DNA of 64,000 nucleotides from Altererythrobacter sp. TH136 (lineage in GTDB: Bacteria; Pseudomonadota; Alphaproteobacteria; Sphingomonadales; Sphingomonadaceae), in NCBI RefSeq assembly GCF_007065885.1, contig NZ_CP041409.1:124001-188000 (forward strand), written 5' to 3'. Shown one piece after another: positions 48,614 through 59,054 of this stretch; the first letter of the stretch is position 1, and every line of letters starts with the position of its first letter. The notes beneath the pieces are model-generated. The model saw only the letters and a list, made by a program, of their open reading frames with translations, did no database searches and was not told the DNA's origin. The translations under genes were made by a program, and so were the position numbers.

Positions 48614-48620
48614 TTACCGC

Positions 48621-49061
48621 ATGCTATGGGGATCGGGCCGGAAGTGCAAAGCGATTGCCGCACGGTTCGTGACGGCGGTGAACGCGCGTGATGCTGACGC
48701 GCTCAGAGATCTCGTCACGGCCGATTTCACCTACATCGATAGCTGGCGGGAGGGCGTCACCGGCCGGGATCGGGTGATCGAAGGGGCTCGACTGCTTTTC
48801 GCAAGCGATCCCGATTTCCGGATGGAAGTCGAGACCGTAAGCTACAGTGAGCCCTTCGTACTCATGCGCGGTTGGATCAACAGCGCCAATCCGGATGTCG
48901 GGCGCCGTCGGGCGGTCTGGCGCGCGCGGTGCGAGGACGGCTTGATTGCCGAGTGGCAGGCTTGGGCGGAGGGGCACCCGCCGCGGTTCACCCGCACATA
49001 TTCACCCGAGGCGACGATCGACATGTCGGATCGCGCGGCCGAAGCGCCAGGCGCACCGTAG
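48621..49061 (+). CDS. SnoaL-like / NTF2-fold protein
   Basis: A 146-residue protein with the SnoaL/NTF2 pattern: helix AIAARFVTAVNARDADALRD, then TADFTYIDSWREGVTGRDRV and strands ending IAEWQAWAEG. Such folds serve as small isomerases or binding proteins; no catalytic assignment is possible here. The start is uncertain: no Shine-Dalgarno, and a stem-loop lies just upstream. It converges with purN. Confidence 0.8.
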   Translation: MLWGSGRKCKAIAARFVTAVNARDADALRDLVTADFTYIDSWREGVTGRDRVIEGARLLFASDPDFRMEVETVSYSEPFVLMRGWINSANPDVGRRRAVWRARCEDGLIAEWQAWAEGHPPRFTRTYSPEATIDMSDRAAEAPGAP

Positions 49062-49103
49062 CATCGCCTGGACCCGCCGGACCATTAAACAGCTCCGGCG
49101 AAC

Positions 49104-50081
49104 TTAGAATTGCTCGGCGGCGTCGATCAGGCCAGTCAGCTTGCGGGGCGCGACGCTCCGCCAGCTACGCGACAGCCAGTCGCGGATGGCGTTCCAGTCT
49201 GTATCGCCGAGATCGAGGCGGATGCCGATCCATTCCGCGCCGAAATACGGCGGACGGTAGTATCGCTGCGGGTCCATTTCGATCAACTGCGCCTGCTCGT
49301 CCACGCCGCTGATGCGGGCGAGGAGAGCGACCTTGCCGTCGCTGTGGTGATCGACTGAAACCCAGGCGAACTTCTTGCCCTTGATGATACCGAAGCACGG
49401 CATGCCGTGGCTGACGGTTTCTTCAGCTTGCGGCTGCGCGAGGGCAAGCTGGCGAACCTGATCCACCAGCCAGTCGGCATGGTAGGGGCGCGAGACGAGT
49501 TCCGACAGCACGCGCGGGTAGAGTTGATGTTCGGCGATCAGGACGCGCGCGGCCAAGGTTTCCTCTGTGTCGCCGGCCAGCACCGCTACTTCCGTCTGCC
49601 CAAGCACCTCCCCCGCGTCGAGTTCGTCGGTAACCAGATGGACGGAGCAGCCGGCCTTGGCGTCGCCGGCCGCCAGCGCCGCGCGGTGCGTGTGCAGTCC
49701 AGGATATTTTGGCAAAAGCGATGGGTGCACGTTAGTTAGCCGTCCGCTCCAGTCGGATACGAACTGGCTGCCCAGCACTCGCATGTAACCGGCAAGCGCA
49801 ACGTATTCCGCTCCGCTTGCGCGGATCGCCGCGTCCATTGCTGCGTCATGATCGGACCTCCGCATACCTGTGTGACTGAGCGCGAAGGTCGGGACGCCTT
49901 CACCTTCCGCAACGACCAAGCCTGGGGCGTGAGGGTCGTTGCTCGCCACCAGCACGATCGCATAAGGCGCTTCGGGAACGCGGCTTGCGTAAAGCAACGC
50001 GGCCATGTTCGTGCCCTTGCCCGAGATCAGCACGGCAACCTTGGCAGGCTTACCCAACGTGGCGCGCTTCCCAAGCTTCAC
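49104..50081 (-). CDS. purN: GAR formyltransferase fused to a YjbR/MmcQ-like domain
   Basis: A 325-residue protein, while PurN alone is about 190-215. Residues 13-200 are GAR transformylase (purine step 3): [16 protein letters not shown], catalytic [16 protein letters not shown] (Asn117, His119) and Asp155 in [13 protein letters not shown]. Residues about 204-322 resemble the YjbR/MmcQ family ([32 protein letters not shown]), a small fold of unclear role. Both parts read in one frame without a stop. It starts at GTG 50081 with GGAG five bases upstream, inside the end of purM (32-base overlap). Confidence 0.95.
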   Translation of the reverse strand: MKLGKRATLGKPAKVAVLISGKGTNMAALLYASRVPEAPYAIVLVASNDPHAPGLVVAEGEGVPTFALSHTGMRRSDHDAAMDAAIRASGAEYVALAGYMRVLGSQFVSDWSGRLTNVHPSLLPKYPGLHTHRAALAAGDAKAGCSVHLVTDELDAGEVLGQTEVAVLAGDTEETLAARVLIAEHQLYPRVLSELVSRPYHADWLVDQVRQLALAQPQAEETVSHGMPCFGIIKGKKFAWVSVDHHSDGKVALLARISGVDEQAQLIEMDPQRYYRPPYFGAEWIGIRLDLGDTDWNAIRDWLSRSWRSVAPRKLTGLIDAAEQF

Positions 50082-51153
50082 GGGCGCTCCACGTCCCGGC
50101 GCTTCCGCGGACGGTGCAGCCGCGCGGACCCTCGATCACTTCGCCGATCCGGCTCACGGTTTCCCCTTGCGCCTCCAGCTCCGCCGCCACTTCGCGGGCA
50201 GAGTCCGGCGCCACCGCCAGAACCATGCCAATGCCGCAGTTGAAGGTTCGGGCCATTTCCGCCGGTTCGATCGCGCCTTGCGCCTGCAGGAACGCCATCA
50301 GGCGCGGCTGCTCCCAGGCATCGCCGTCGATCATCGCATGCGCGCCGTCCGGCAGCACCCGGGGGATGTTCTCGAGCAGACCGCCGCCGGTGATATGCGC
50401 CAGGGCATCGATTTTGCCGCCACGGATCAGCGGCAACAGCGCTTGCACGTAAATGCGCGTTGGAGCGATCAGCGCATCGATCAGCCGGGTTTCTGGGTCG
50501 AACAGGGCAGGACGGTCGAGCCGCCAGTCCTTGTCCGCCGCGAGCCGGCGAACCAGCGAGAAGCCGTTGGAATGCACCCCGCTGCTGGCCAGTCCGAGCA
50601 GCACATGGCCGGGAGTCACGCGGTCGCCGGTCAACTGCTCGCCGCGTTCGACCGCCCCGACGCAAAAGCCTGCCAGGTCGTAATCGCCAGCCGCATACAT
50701 TCCTGGCATTTCGGCCGTTTCGCCGCCGATCAGTGCGCATCCCGCCTGCTTGCACCCATCGGCGATGCCGGCGATCACTCGCTCTGCGATCCCGTTATCG
50801 AGCTTGCCGGTCGCGAAGTAGTCGAGGAAGAAAAGCGGTTCGGCTCCTTGCACGATGAGATCGTTGACGCACATCGCGACCAGATCGATCCCGACCGAAT
50901 CGTGACGGTCATGTTCGATCGCGAGCTTGAGCTTCGTGCCTACGCCATCGTTCGCCGCCACTAGAAGCGGGTCGCTGTACCCTGCGGCCCGGGGATCGAA
51001 GAACCCGCCGAACCCGCCGAGTTCGCTTGTCGCACCGGGACGCGCGGTTGCCTTCGCCAGTGGAGCGATCGCCCGAACCAGCGCATTGCCGGCGTCGATG
51101 GACACCCCCGCGTCGGCATAAGTGTAGGGGCTGTTGCGGCGCTGGTCATCCAT
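50050..51153 (-). CDS. purM: phosphoribosylformylglycinamidine cyclo-ligase
   Basis: A 367-residue AIR synthetase (purine step 5). It has [37 protein letters not shown] and [19 protein letters not shown] 51153 gives the family start; an ATG at 51189 would add 12 residues, and neither has a good Shine-Dalgarno. It forms an operon with purN downstream and is divergent from the DUF2066-like gene (68-base gap). Confidence 0.97.
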   Translation of the reverse strand: MDDQRRNSPYTYADAGVSIDAGNALVRAIAPLAKATARPGATSELGGFGGFFDPRAAGYSDPLLVAANDGVGTKLKLAIEHDRHDSVGIDLVAMCVNDLIVQGAEPLFFLDYFATGKLDNGIAERVIAGIADGCKQAGCALIGGETAEMPGMYAAGDYDLAGFCVGAVERGEQLTGDRVTPGHVLLGLASSGVHSNGFSLVRRLAADKDWRLDRPALFDPETRLIDALIAPTRIYVQALLPLIRGGKIDALAHITGGGLLENIPRVLPDGAHAMIDGDAWEQPRLMAFLQAQGAIEPAEMARTFNCGIGMVLAVAPDSAREVAAELEAQGETVSRIGEVIEGPRGCTVRGSAGTWSAREAWEARHVG

Positions 51154-51221
51154 GCGCGGCGCGTAACGCTTTCGCACTTGGATTTCCATGGGGCTTTGGG
51201 CAAAAGGCCGCGAGTTTCCCC

Positions 51222-52505
51222 ATGGCCACCCGCATGCTCTTTCCGCGCGACCCGCGCCGCGCCGCCCTGATCGGCGTCATCGCACTTACGGTTGCGCTTG
51301 GCGCGCTGCTGGGGGGCAAGGCCCTGCTCGCTCAGATCGCGGGCGATCGCGGCATAGCGGCGGTGGCTGCCTCGGGCGACATACAGGTGGGCGGCGTCGA
51401 GGTGGACGTGACTGCCAAGACCGCGGAGGAAGCGCGCGACGAAGGCTGGCGCGAAGCGATGAAGCTGGCATGGAAGAAGATCGGCGGACCCGCCATTCCC
51501 GATGGTCAGCTTTACAGCATGGTCTCATCGGTCGTGGTCGAGAGTGAAGAGCTTGGCCCCAACCGTTACATCGCCCGGCTCGGGATCGTGTTCGATCGCG
51601 CGCGCGCGGGCGGGTTGCTGGGACGGGGCGAGGCCATCGCTCGCTCAGCGCCCCTGTTGCTGGTCCCCGTGACATTTTCCGGTGGCACGCAGACCGTCTA
51701 CGAGATTCGCAACCCGTGGCAGCGTGCATGGGCCGAATACCAGCCGGGCGGGAGCCGGATCGACTATGTGCGGCCCGTCGGCTCTGGCGGCGATTCGCTA
51801 CTGGTAACGTACGGCCAGACCACGCGGCGCAGCCGGACCTGGTGGCGCAACGTGCTCGATCAGTTCGGTGCCAGCGACGTGTTGATCGCGATCGCCGATC
51901 TGAAGTACCAATATCCGGGCGGCCCGGTGCAGGGCACCTTCACCGCCCGCTACGGGCCGGACAGTACCTACCTTGGCACTTTCAAGCTGACGGCTTCCAA
52001 TCAGGCCTCGCTGCCCAAGATGCTTGATCAGGCGGTGCTCCGTTTCAACGCGATCTACGAACAGGCGCTGACGGACGGCAAACTCAAACCCGATCCAACG
52101 CTCAATTTGGGGGAGCCGCAGATCGATCCGGCAATCCTGCAATTGATCGAGCTTGGCCGGGCAGCCGATGCGCAGGAACGCGCCCGCGCTACCGCTGCGC
52201 GAAACGCTGCGAGCGCTGCCGGGACGCCTCCCGCGCCGACTCCGACCGAAACCGGAACGCCCGCGGTCATCAACAGCTTCACCGTACAGGTGCCAACTCC
52301 TGACCCCGCGGCATTCGAAGGCGCCGTCGCGTCGGTGCGCGCCGCGATCGGGGTGCGCGGAGCGGCGGTGACGAGCGCTGCCATCGGAGGGACATCGGTC
52401 CTCTCGGTCAGCTTCGCGGGCGACGCGGCGGGCTTTGCGGCGGCGTTGCGCGGCCGGGGCTACACCGTTCGCCAATCGGGCAATTCTTTCGCGATCAGCC
52501 GGTAA
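51222..52505 (+). CDS. exported DUF2066-like protein
   Basis: A 427-residue protein with an N-terminal hydrophobic segment ([16 protein letters not shown]) that is a signal peptide or anchor. The middle part (about 50-270) shows the DUF2066 pattern ([20 protein letters not shown], then [12 protein letters not shown]). A Thr/Pro/Ala linker is followed by a C-terminal module (about 345-427) of about 80 residues with a ferredoxin-like strand order. Function unknown. The neighbourhood purM / this gene / hda recalls the DUF2066 neighbourhood in pseudomonads. Its stop overlaps hdaA (TAATG). Confidence 0.82.
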   Translation: MATRMLFPRDPRRAALIGVIALTVALGALLGGKALLAQIAGDRGIAAVAASGDIQVGGVEVDVTAKTAEEARDEGWREAMKLAWKKIGGPAIPDGQLYSMVSSVVVESEELGPNRYIARLGIVFDRARAGGLLGRGEAIARSAPLLLVPVTFSGGTQTVYEIRNPWQRAWAEYQPGGSRIDYVRPVGSGGDSLLVTYGQTTRRSRTWWRNVLDQFGASDVLIAIADLKYQYPGGPVQGTFTARYGPDSTYLGTFKLTASNQASLPKMLDQAVLRFNAIYEQALTDGKLKPDPTLNLGEPQIDPAILQLIELGRAADAQERARATAARNAASAAGTPPAPTPTETGTPAVINSFTVQVPTPDPAAFEGAVASVRAAIGVRGAAVTSAAIGGTSVLSVSFAGDAAGFAAALRGRGYTVRQSGNSFAISR

Positions 52506-53116
52506 TGGGTCAGATCGCGCTGCCGCTGATGACGCGGCGGGCGGACGACCCGGTGCGTATCGTTATCGGCAACGCCAATCAGACCGTCATCGACGCCCTG
52601 TCCGAACCTGCCGCCTGGCCCTTTCTGGTCGCGATCCTGGCGGGGCCGCCCCGCAGCGGCAAGTCGCTGCTGGCTCGCTGGGCGGAAGGGCAGGGCGGTA
52701 TTGAAGTCTGCGATGACGCCGACGCGGCGGACGAGACAGAGCTGTTTCATCGCTGGAACCGCGCCCAGGAAAGCGGGCGTCCGCTGCTGCTCGTCACCAG
52801 CCGCGACCCGTGGCCTGTCACCCTGCCGGACTTGCGCAGCCGCCTTGGTGCCGCGCTGCATCTGACCATCGGCCTCCCGGACGACGAGATGGTCGCGGCG
52901 CTGATCCAGGCCCACGCCGCGGCGCGCTCCCTTGTCGTAAGCGAAGGCGCGCTTACTTACTTGGTTCCGCGCGTGGAGCGTACCTTTGCCGGGATCGAAG
53001 CGATCGTCGCGACGGTCGATCGGCTAAGTTTGGAGCGGATGGTTCCGCCGACGCTGTCGGTGTGGCGCGACGCGCTCGAAGCGGTGCAAGGTGCGGAGCA
53101 GCCGCGCTTGCTTTGA
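52505..53116 (+). CDS. hdaA: DnaA regulatory inactivator HdaA
   Basis: A 203-residue Hda-type AAA+ protein that, with the DNA-loaded beta clamp, stimulates ATP hydrolysis by DnaA and so prevents re-initiation. The N-terminal QIALPL (3-8) is a clamp-binding motif. Walker A is GPPRSGKS (47-54), and CDDAD resembles a degenerate Walker B. Start ATG overlaps the previous stop by one base, so expression is linked to the DUF2066-like gene. Confidence 0.93.
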   Translation: MGQIALPLMTRRADDPVRIVIGNANQTVIDALSEPAAWPFLVAILAGPPRSGKSLLARWAEGQGGIEVCDDADAADETELFHRWNRAQESGRPLLLVTSRDPWPVTLPDLRSRLGAALHLTIGLPDDEMVAALIQAHAAARSLVVSEGALTYLVPRVERTFAGIEAIVATVDRLSLERMVPPTLSVWRDALEAVQGAEQPRLL

Positions 53117-53123
53117 GGCAACA

Positions 53124-53849
53124 ATGGTGGGAGTCTGGGACCCGATGTTCGACCGTCTCTATGGTTACCTGGATTCCATCCGCGCGCGGGATCCTGCGCC
53201 GCACTCCCGATGGGAGATATTGCTCTATCCCGGAGTGATCGCCGTTGGCCTGCATCGCGCGGCGCACTGGCTTTATGAAGCGCGGCTGTTTTTCCTGGCG
53301 CGGCTGATCAACCATTTCAGCCGCTTTCTCACCGCGATCGATATTCATCCCGGCGCAGTGATCGGCCGTAACCTGTTCATCGACCATGGCTTTGTCGTGA
53401 TCGGGGAGACGGCAGAGATCGGGGACAACGTCACGATCTATCAGTGCGTGACCCTGGGCGGGACGAACCCCACCAACGGTATTGGAGGAAAGCGCCATCC
53501 GACCGTGCGGGACAACGTAATCATCGGATCGGGGGCGCAGGTCATCGGTCCGATCGTTCTGGGCAACCGCGCCCGGGTCGGCGCGAATGCCGTCGTCACG
53601 GACGACGTGCCCGAAGGCGCGACGATGATCGGTCTCAAGGCGCGGTCGACGCTCGTGCCCGCCGAAGAGTGGATCAAGGATTTTCTGCCGTACGGCACGC
53701 CGTGTGAAGAGCCGTGTGCGCCCAGTCGCGACTGTGTCGAGAAGCTGGAAAGCGAACTTGCCGCACTGCGGGAGGAGATCGCTCAGCTCAGGGCTGCGAT
53801 CCCGGCGTCCGCCGGTTCCCCGCGCCGCGGGGGAGCCAAGCGCGGATGA
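53124..53849 (+). CDS. cysE: serine O-acetyltransferase
   Basis: A 241-residue CysE that makes O-acetylserine for cysteine synthesis. The left-handed beta-helix has hexapeptide repeats, the catalytic region IDHGFVVIGETAEIGDN and YQCVTLGGT, and a late IGLKARSTL. A C-terminal Leu-heptad segment (VEKLESELAALREEIAQL) should form a coiled coil. ATG 53124 has GAGG five bases upstream; ATG 53145 is an alternative. It lies 7 bases after hdaA and overlaps the DUF2794 gene (ATGA). Confidence 0.95.
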   Translation: MVGVWDPMFDRLYGYLDSIRARDPAPHSRWEILLYPGVIAVGLHRAAHWLYEARLFFLARLINHFSRFLTAIDIHPGAVIGRNLFIDHGFVVIGETAEIGDNVTIYQCVTLGGTNPTNGIGGKRHPTVRDNVIIGSGAQVIGPIVLGNRARVGANAVVTDDVPEGATMIGLKARSTLVPAEEWIKDFLPYGTPCEEPCAPSRDCVEKLESELAALREEIAQLRAAIPASAGSPRRGGAKRG

Positions 53850-54196
53850 CCTTTGGCCAAGGGGGCTCTGTTCTCCCGTTCCCCGGGCGAGGTGTTGGCC
53901 AAGTGGGTTTCGCGCGGGATGAACTGTCGCGCATCCTTGACCTCTACGGTCGTATGGTGGCCGCGGGGGAGTGGCGCGACTATGCGATGGACTTCACGCG
54001 CGATTTCGCCGCGTTCGCAGCGTTCCGCAGGGCCGCGGAGCGGCCCCAGGCGCGGATCGAGAAGCGGCCTGCGTTGCGCGGGCGTCAAGGCATGTGGACC
54101 CTGTTTGGGGAGCACGGCCAGGTGCTGAAGCGCGGTCACGAACTCGCCGGGGTACTGGCTCCGGTCGAGCGCCGTCTCCTCAAAGCCGTCGACTAG
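53846..54196 (+). CDS. DUF2794-family protein
   Basis: A 116-residue protein with FARDELSRILDLYGRMVAAG, WRDYAMDFTRDFAAFAAFRR and a late EKRPALRGRQGMWTLFGEHG, which I recognise as the alphaproteobacterial DUF2794 family. Soluble, no known activity. The ATG at 53846 overlaps the cysE stop by 4 bases, so the two are translationally coupled. It is the last gene before a hairpin shared with a converging gene. Confidence 0.85.
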   Translation: MTFGQGGSVLPFPGRGVGQVGFARDELSRILDLYGRMVAAGEWRDYAMDFTRDFAAFAAFRRAAERPQARIEKRPALRGRQGMWTLFGEHGQVLKRGHELAGVLAPVERRLLKAVD

Positions 54197-54199
54197 GCC

Positions 54200-54227
54200 G
54201 AAGCGCCGGCTCGAGCCCGGCGTCTTC
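54200..54227. terminator. possible bidirectional terminator
   Basis: GAAG-CGCCGG (54200-54209) pairs with CCGGCG-T-CTTC (54217-54227): 10 pairs with one bulged T (54223). It lies between the converging DUF2794 and SDR genes. There is no clear T-run on either side, so its strength is doubtful. Confidence 0.4.
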
Positions 54228-54239
54228 AGCCTTGCCGGT

Positions 54240-55172
54240 TCAGCCGCGTGCGGACGTGGGTCCGTTGCCGCCGGTCACTTTCTGCATCGCCGTCATGATC
54301 GCGCCCGATTGCTCGCTGCCTGAATTGGGCGAACGCAGATTGGTCTGCGCACTGATCTGTTCCCAGTTTGCGGCGAAGCCTTCGACAGTCCGCTCCTGCT
54401 CGGGCAGCCAGATGGCATCATTCATCATCACCCAGGCGGAGTGATAGCCGCCGCCGCCGGCACCGACGATCGCGTTGGTGGGCGCGTCTTCACTAACAAG
54501 ATATAAGGCCGCGGGCACGACGTTCTCGGGCGCGAACAACTTGAACGCCTGCTCAGGGAACAGATCTTCGGTCATGCGGGTGCCGGCCACCGGTGCCAGA
54601 GTGTTGACCTTGATCCCGTACTTCGCGCCTTCCAGTTGCAGCGTCTTGGTCAGGCCCGCAAGGCCGAGCTTCGCCGCGCCATAGTTGGCCTGGCCGAAGT
54701 TACCGAACAGGCCGGTCGACGAGGCCGTCATCAGAATGCGGCCATAGGCCTGCTCGCGCATCAGCTCCCAACACGCCTTGCTGGCGTACGCCGAACCGTT
54801 GAGGTGCACGTCGACGACGAATTCGAAGTCCTTCGGCTCCATCTTGGCGAAGGTCTTGTCGCGCAGTACGCCAGCGTTGTTGATGAGGATGTGTACGCCG
54901 CCCCACTTCTGCTTGGCGTCGGCGACCATCTTTTCCATCTGTTCGTATTCGGTGACCGAGGCGCCATTCGAGACGGCCTCGCCGCCGGCCCGCTCGATCT
55001 CTTCGACCACCTGCAAAGCCATGTCGGAGTGGCCGGTACCGTCGCGCGAGCCGCCCAGATCGTTGACGACGACCTTCGCGCCCCGCCGTGCTAGTTCGAG
55101 CGCGTATTCGCGGCCCAAACCGCCGCCAGCGCCGGTGACGATGGCAACCTTGTCCTTGAACGAGATGGTCAT
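54240..55172 (-). CDS. SDR dehydrogenase, 3-hydroxyacyl-CoA type
   Basis: A 310-residue short-chain dehydrogenase. The cofactor motif TGAGGGLG lies at 13-20, NNAG at 98-101, and the catalytic residues are Ser151, Tyr164 and Lys168 (NYGAAK). [13 protein letters not shown] after the second strand and the C-terminal extension resemble the dehydrogenase part of peroxisomal multifunctional enzyme type 2, so the substrate is probably a 3-hydroxyacyl-CoA or steroid-like alcohol. The start has AGGAGG nine bases upstream. Gap to gph is 89 bases. Confidence 0.9.
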   Translation of the reverse strand: MTISFKDKVAIVTGAGGGLGREYALELARRGAKVVVNDLGGSRDGTGHSDMALQVVEEIERAGGEAVSNGASVTEYEQMEKMVADAKQKWGGVHILINNAGVLRDKTFAKMEPKDFEFVVDVHLNGSAYASKACWELMREQAYGRILMTASSTGLFGNFGQANYGAAKLGLAGLTKTLQLEGAKYGIKVNTLAPVAGTRMTEDLFPEQAFKLFAPENVVPAALYLVSEDAPTNAIVGAGGGGYHSAWVMMNDAIWLPEQERTVEGFAANWEQISAQTNLRSPNSGSEQSGAIMTAMQKVTGGNGPTSARG

Positions 55173-55261
55173 GCTGCTTGTCCTCCTGGATAGGGGCGAG
55201 GTTTACGCGCCCGTAAAGTATGCCACGCCGTTGGCACCAACCGCTCGGCTATGCAACCGCG

Positions 55262-55930
55262 CTACATCGTCTCGAGCGCGGGTATCAGTTCAGCGAAATT
55301 TGCGATGATGACATCCCCGCCAAGCTCTGCGGGTGGCTTGTCGCAATAGCCGTAGGCAGCCACCACCACCGGAACCCGTGCGGCGCGGGCGGACAGCACA
55401 TCATAGCTGCTGTCGCCGATGTAAACGAAACGCCCATTGCCCAGCCGTGCTCGCGCTTCGATTAGCGGATCGGGCGTCGGCTTTGATCGCCCTTTGCCGA
55501 GCGTGTCACCGCCGATGATCACCTCGAATCGCTGCGCAAGGCTCAGCCGTTCCAGAATTGCCCGGGCAAAACTTTCGAACTTGTTGGTCACCAGCGCGAG
55601 GCGCACCCCTCGTCCCGCCAGCGCGTCGAGCGTGTCGGCCGCGCCGGGGTACGGGCGCGTGTGCACGCAGTTGTTTTCCGCGTAGAATGCCAGCAGCGCC
55701 TTGTAGAGCCGGCGAAATTCCTCGTCCGGCAGTCCTCCGCGGCTGTCGATCACGCGCTTCAGCATCATCTTCGCGCCGCCGCCAATCAAATTTTCGATCG
55801 CTTCCACCGGAACGGGTTCGAACCCGCCGACGCCCAGCGCGTGATTGACCGCCGCCCCCAGGTCCCGGTGGGTTTCCAGCAAGGTGCCGTCGAGGTCGAA
55901 ACCGACGATGTCGAAAGGAAAGTCAGCCAT
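55262..55930 (-). CDS. gph: phosphoglycolate phosphatase-like HAD hydrolase
   Basis: A 222-residue HAD subfamily IA phosphatase. The nucleophile motif is DLDGTLLET (Asp12, acid/base Asp14), followed by VTNKFESFA, KPTPDPL and GDSSYDVLSA. The pattern fits Gph, which clears 2-phosphoglycolate, though related HAD substrates are possible. It is divergent from glmU with a 61-base gap. Confidence 0.9.
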   Translation of the reverse strand: MADFPFDIVGFDLDGTLLETHRDLGAAVNHALGVGGFEPVPVEAIENLIGGGAKMMLKRVIDSRGGLPDEEFRRLYKALLAFYAENNCVHTRPYPGAADTLDALAGRGVRLALVTNKFESFARAILERLSLAQRFEVIIGGDTLGKGRSKPTPDPLIEARARLGNGRFVYIGDSSYDVLSARAARVPVVVAAYGYCDKPPAELGGDVIIANFAELIPALETM

Positions 55931-55991
55931 CGATCGCCCGGAATACCCTGCATTCTTTCAACCGCAAGGAATTGGTGCCATTGGCGTCCGC

Positions 55992-57350
55992 ATGAGAGAA
56001 TTCGCCGCTGTAATCCTTGCCGCGGGCAAGGGCACCCGCATGAAAAGCGACCTGCATAAGGTCCTCCATCCGATCGGTGGACGGCCGGTGCTGCACCACT
56101 TGATGGCGAGCGTGGACGCACTGGGGCCGAGCCGGACGGTAGTGGTCGTTGGCAGCGGGCGCGAGCAGATCGAAGCGGCGGTCAGCGGGCGCGCGACGAC
56201 CGCCCTGCAAGAACCTCAACTGGGTACGGGCCACGCGGTGCAACAGGCTCAGGCCTGTCTTGAAGGCTTCGCTGGCGATGTCTTGATCCTTTATGGGGAC
56301 GTGCCCTTCGTCCGAGCGGAGACCATGCAACGCATGCTCGACCGCCTGCATCAGGATGATGCTCCGGCCATCGTGGTGCTCGGATTCGAGCCTGCCGATA
56401 CGCTGCAATATGGTCGCGTCATTGCCGGTTCTGACGGCACGATCGAGAAGATGGTCGAGCATAAGGATGCGAACGAGGCGGAGCGTGCATGCCGGCTGTG
56501 CAACTCCGGCCTGATGGCGGCGCGCGGGGCGGACCTGTTCGCCCTGCTGGGCCGCGTCGATAACGATAATGCCGCCGGTGAGTACTACCTGGTCGATGCA
56601 GTCAATGTGGCGCGCGGCGATGGGCGCAAGAGCGCGGTCGTGGTCACCGATCTGGCCGACGAGGTGGCCGGCATCAATTCCCGCGGCGAACTCGCGGCTG
56701 CGGAAGCGCAGTGGCAGGACTTGAAGCGCGAGGAGGCCATGGCGAACGGCGCCTCGCTGAGAGCGCCAGAAACCGTGTTCTTCAGCTGGGATACGGCACT
56801 CGGCCGGGATGTCACGATCGAGCCCAACGTGTTCTTTGGTCCGGGGGTGAGCATTGCTGACGGCGCGACGATTCGAGGTTTCTCACACCTGGAAGGAGCC
56901 ATCGTGGGAGAGGGCTGCGAGGTTGGCCCGTTCGCGCGGCTGCGGCCCGGCGCGGTGATGGAACGCGGAGCCAAGGTTGGCAACTTCGTCGAGATGAAGA
57001 AAGCGGTGCTGGGAGAGGGTGCGAAAGCCAATCATCTCACATACCTGGGCGATGCCGAGGTCGGAGCGGGCGCCAACATCGGTGCGGGTACCATTACGTG
57101 CAATTACGACGGGTACTTCAAGTACAAGACCGTAATCGGCGAACGCGCCTTCATTGGCTCCAACAGTGCCTTGATCGCCCCGGTCAGGATCGGCGCGGAC
57201 GCGATCGTGGCCGCCGGAAGCGCGGTCAGTCGCGACGTGGCCGACGGGGAACTGCGGATGGTGCGCGGTGAGCAGCTGGTAAAGCCGGGGTGGGCCGATC
57301 GCTTCCACGATGCGATGAAAAAGAAGAAGTCCGACCGGAGATCGGGTTAG
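55992..57350 (+). CDS. glmU: bifunctional GlcNAc-1-P uridyltransferase / GlcN-1-P acetyltransferase
   Basis: A 452-residue GlmU that makes UDP-GlcNAc for peptidoglycan and lipid A. The N-terminal uridyltransferase has [11 protein letters not shown] (9-19) and YGDVPFV. The C-terminal left-handed beta-helix has [40 protein letters not shown] and [13 protein letters not shown] 55992 gives the family start; the frame is open upstream without similarity. Its 3' end overlaps the converging gene by 4 bases. Confidence 0.98.
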   Translation: MREFAAVILAAGKGTRMKSDLHKVLHPIGGRPVLHHLMASVDALGPSRTVVVVGSGREQIEAAVSGRATTALQEPQLGTGHAVQQAQACLEGFAGDVLILYGDVPFVRAETMQRMLDRLHQDDAPAIVVLGFEPADTLQYGRVIAGSDGTIEKMVEHKDANEAERACRLCNSGLMAARGADLFALLGRVDNDNAAGEYYLVDAVNVARGDGRKSAVVVTDLADEVAGINSRGELAAAEAQWQDLKREEAMANGASLRAPETVFFSWDTALGRDVTIEPNVFFGPGVSIADGATIRGFSHLEGAIVGEGCEVGPFARLRPGAVMERGAKVGNFVEMKKAVLGEGAKANHLTYLGDAEVGAGANIGAGTITCNYDGYFKYKTVIGERAFIGSNSALIAPVRIGADAIVAAGSAVSRDVADGELRMVRGEQLVKPGWADRFHDAMKKKKSDRRSG

Positions 57351-58273
57351 CGCCAGATAGGCTTTCCCCGCGCCAGGTGGTTGCGGATGGTGGTCGCCGC
57401 CACCCCGGCCTGGCCCATCGCATTGCTGATCTGATCGAGGCCCTTCACGACGTCGCCTGCAGCAAACAACCCTGAGACGGAGGTTTCATAATGATCATCC
57501 GTCAGGACACAGCCGTCGTCGGTGGTATCGGCGCCGATCAGTTCAATCAGTTCCGAACGCACATGGCTGCCAAGTGCCGGGTACACACTGTCGAACGCCA
57601 TCCGCCGAGTTCCCGTGTCGAAGACAAGGGTGTCGCCCTCGATCGCGAATCCGCCGCAGGGACCATCCTCGACGACAATCCCGGCCTCTCGCAGCGTCTG
57701 TCTCTGTCCATCATCCAGGTCATGTTCGCCCTTGGGGCAAACCAGTGTGAGATCACGCGTGAAGCCCCGGAGAAACATCGCTTCGGCACTTCCGTGCCCG
57801 CCTGAGCCGATCACCGCGACACGCTTGTCGGTCACTTCGTAACCATCACACACCGGGCAGTAGCGCAGCAGGCCGCGGGCGAGCGCCTCGTCGTGAACAT
57901 CGTCGGGCAGAGCTGCGGGACGGCGATTGACCACGCCCGTCGCGAGCAGCACCGATCGTGCGGTGTACGTTCCGCTGTCGGTGCCGATGACGAAGTGGTC
58001 GTCGATCTTGGCAAGATGATTGACCAGCTTCTCTTCGCGCACGGCACCGTACTTGCGCGCCTGTTCGCGCATTCGGCGAAGCAACTCCTTGCCCTCGATG
58101 CCGTCGGGATAGCCCGCATGATTGTGAGTGCATGGGATCCAGGCCGCGCGGCTGGTGCCACTGTCGAACAGGCGGATCGAAAGGTGATAGCGGGCGAGAT
58201 AGATCGCCGCCGTCAGACCCGCCGGCCCGGCACCGATGATGATGCAATCGTCGGGTGTGTTTTCGTCAGTCAT
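57347..58273 (-). CDS. thioredoxin-reductase-like flavoprotein with CPVC site
   Basis: A 308-residue NAD(P)/FAD oxidoreductase. FAD motif [11 protein letters not shown] lies at 13-23; the NAD(P) motif is [11 protein letters not shown]. The redox pair is Cys139-Pro-Val-Cys142 in YCPVCDGYE; classical TrxB has CATC. The late GLFAAGDV is typical. The electron acceptor is unknown. ATG 58273 gives a compact N-terminus; the frame is open far upstream without similarity. It is divergent from trmD, with 40 bases between the starts. Confidence 0.88.
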   Translation of the reverse strand: MTDENTPDDCIIIGAGPAGLTAAIYLARYHLSIRLFDSGTSRAAWIPCTHNHAGYPDGIEGKELLRRMREQARKYGAVREEKLVNHLAKIDDHFVIGTDSGTYTARSVLLATGVVNRRPAALPDDVHDEALARGLLRYCPVCDGYEVTDKRVAVIGSGGHGSAEAMFLRGFTRDLTLVCPKGEHDLDDGQRQTLREAGIVVEDGPCGGFAIEGDTLVFDTGTRRMAFDSVYPALGSHVRSELIELIGADTTDDGCVLTDDHYETSVSGLFAAGDVVKGLDQISNAMGQAGVAATTIRNHLARGKPIWR

Positions 58274-58313
58274 TGTTGCCTTGCCCTCCGGCCTTGCGCA
58301 TGGGCTTGAGACC

Positions 58314-59054
58314 ATGTCCTTCGCCGCCACCGTCTTAACGCTATATCCCGAGATGTTTCCCGGGCCACTGGGCGTTTCTCTTGCAGGGCGCGCTCTTGCG
58401 CGCGGCGACTGGTCGCTGGAAGCGGTGCAGATTCGCGATTTCGCCACCGACAAGCACCGCACGGTCGATGATACTCCGGCCGGGGGCGGCGCAGGAATGG
58501 TATTGAAAGCCGACATTCTGGCGGCGGCGGTCGATAGCGTCACGGATCATCGGCCTGTGCTTGCCATGACGCCGCGCGGTGCGCCGGTCACCCAAGCACG
58601 GATCCGGGCGCTCGCGGACGGGCCAGGCGCAGTCATCCTATGCGGCCGGTTCGAAGGGTTCGACGAACGGCTGTTTGAAGCGCGTCCTGTGATCGAACAG
58701 GTCTCACTCGGCGACATCGTTCTTTCGGGCGGAGAGCCTGCTGCACTGGCCCTGCTCGATGCTTGCATTCGCCTGCTGCCCGGCGTAATGGGCGCGCCGA
58801 CTAGCGGGGCCGAGGAATCCTTCGAAGAAGGGCTGCTCGAATATCCGCAGTATACCCGACCATCGATATGGGAAGGGCGCACGATCCCCGAAGTGCTGCG
58901 ATCGGGGGATCATGCGAAAATCTCAGGCTGGCGCAAGGCCATGGCCGAGACTGATACACGGCTACGCAGGCCGGACCTTTGGGAACGCTATTGTGGCGTT
59001 CGGGGCCGACCTGCCTCTGGTGCGCAGCGTGAAATGAAGGACACGGACCAGTGA
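58314..59054 (+). CDS. trmD: tRNA (guanine37-N1) methyltransferase
   Basis: A 246-residue SPOUT methyltransferase that makes m1G37 in tRNAs and prevents +1 frameshifting. It has [35 protein letters not shown] and the knot motif [19 protein letters not shown]. The stop overlaps the rplS GTG start (GTGA). rpsP and rimM, usually just upstream, are not here. Confidence 0.97.
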   Translation: MSFAATVLTLYPEMFPGPLGVSLAGRALARGDWSLEAVQIRDFATDKHRTVDDTPAGGGAGMVLKADILAAAVDSVTDHRPVLAMTPRGAPVTQARIRALADGPGAVILCGRFEGFDERLFEARPVIEQVSLGDIVLSGGEPAALALLDACIRLLPGVMGAPTSGAEESFEEGLLEYPQYTRPSIWEGRTIPEVLRSGDHAKISGWRKAMAETDTRLRRPDLWERYCGVRGRPASGAQREMKDTDQ

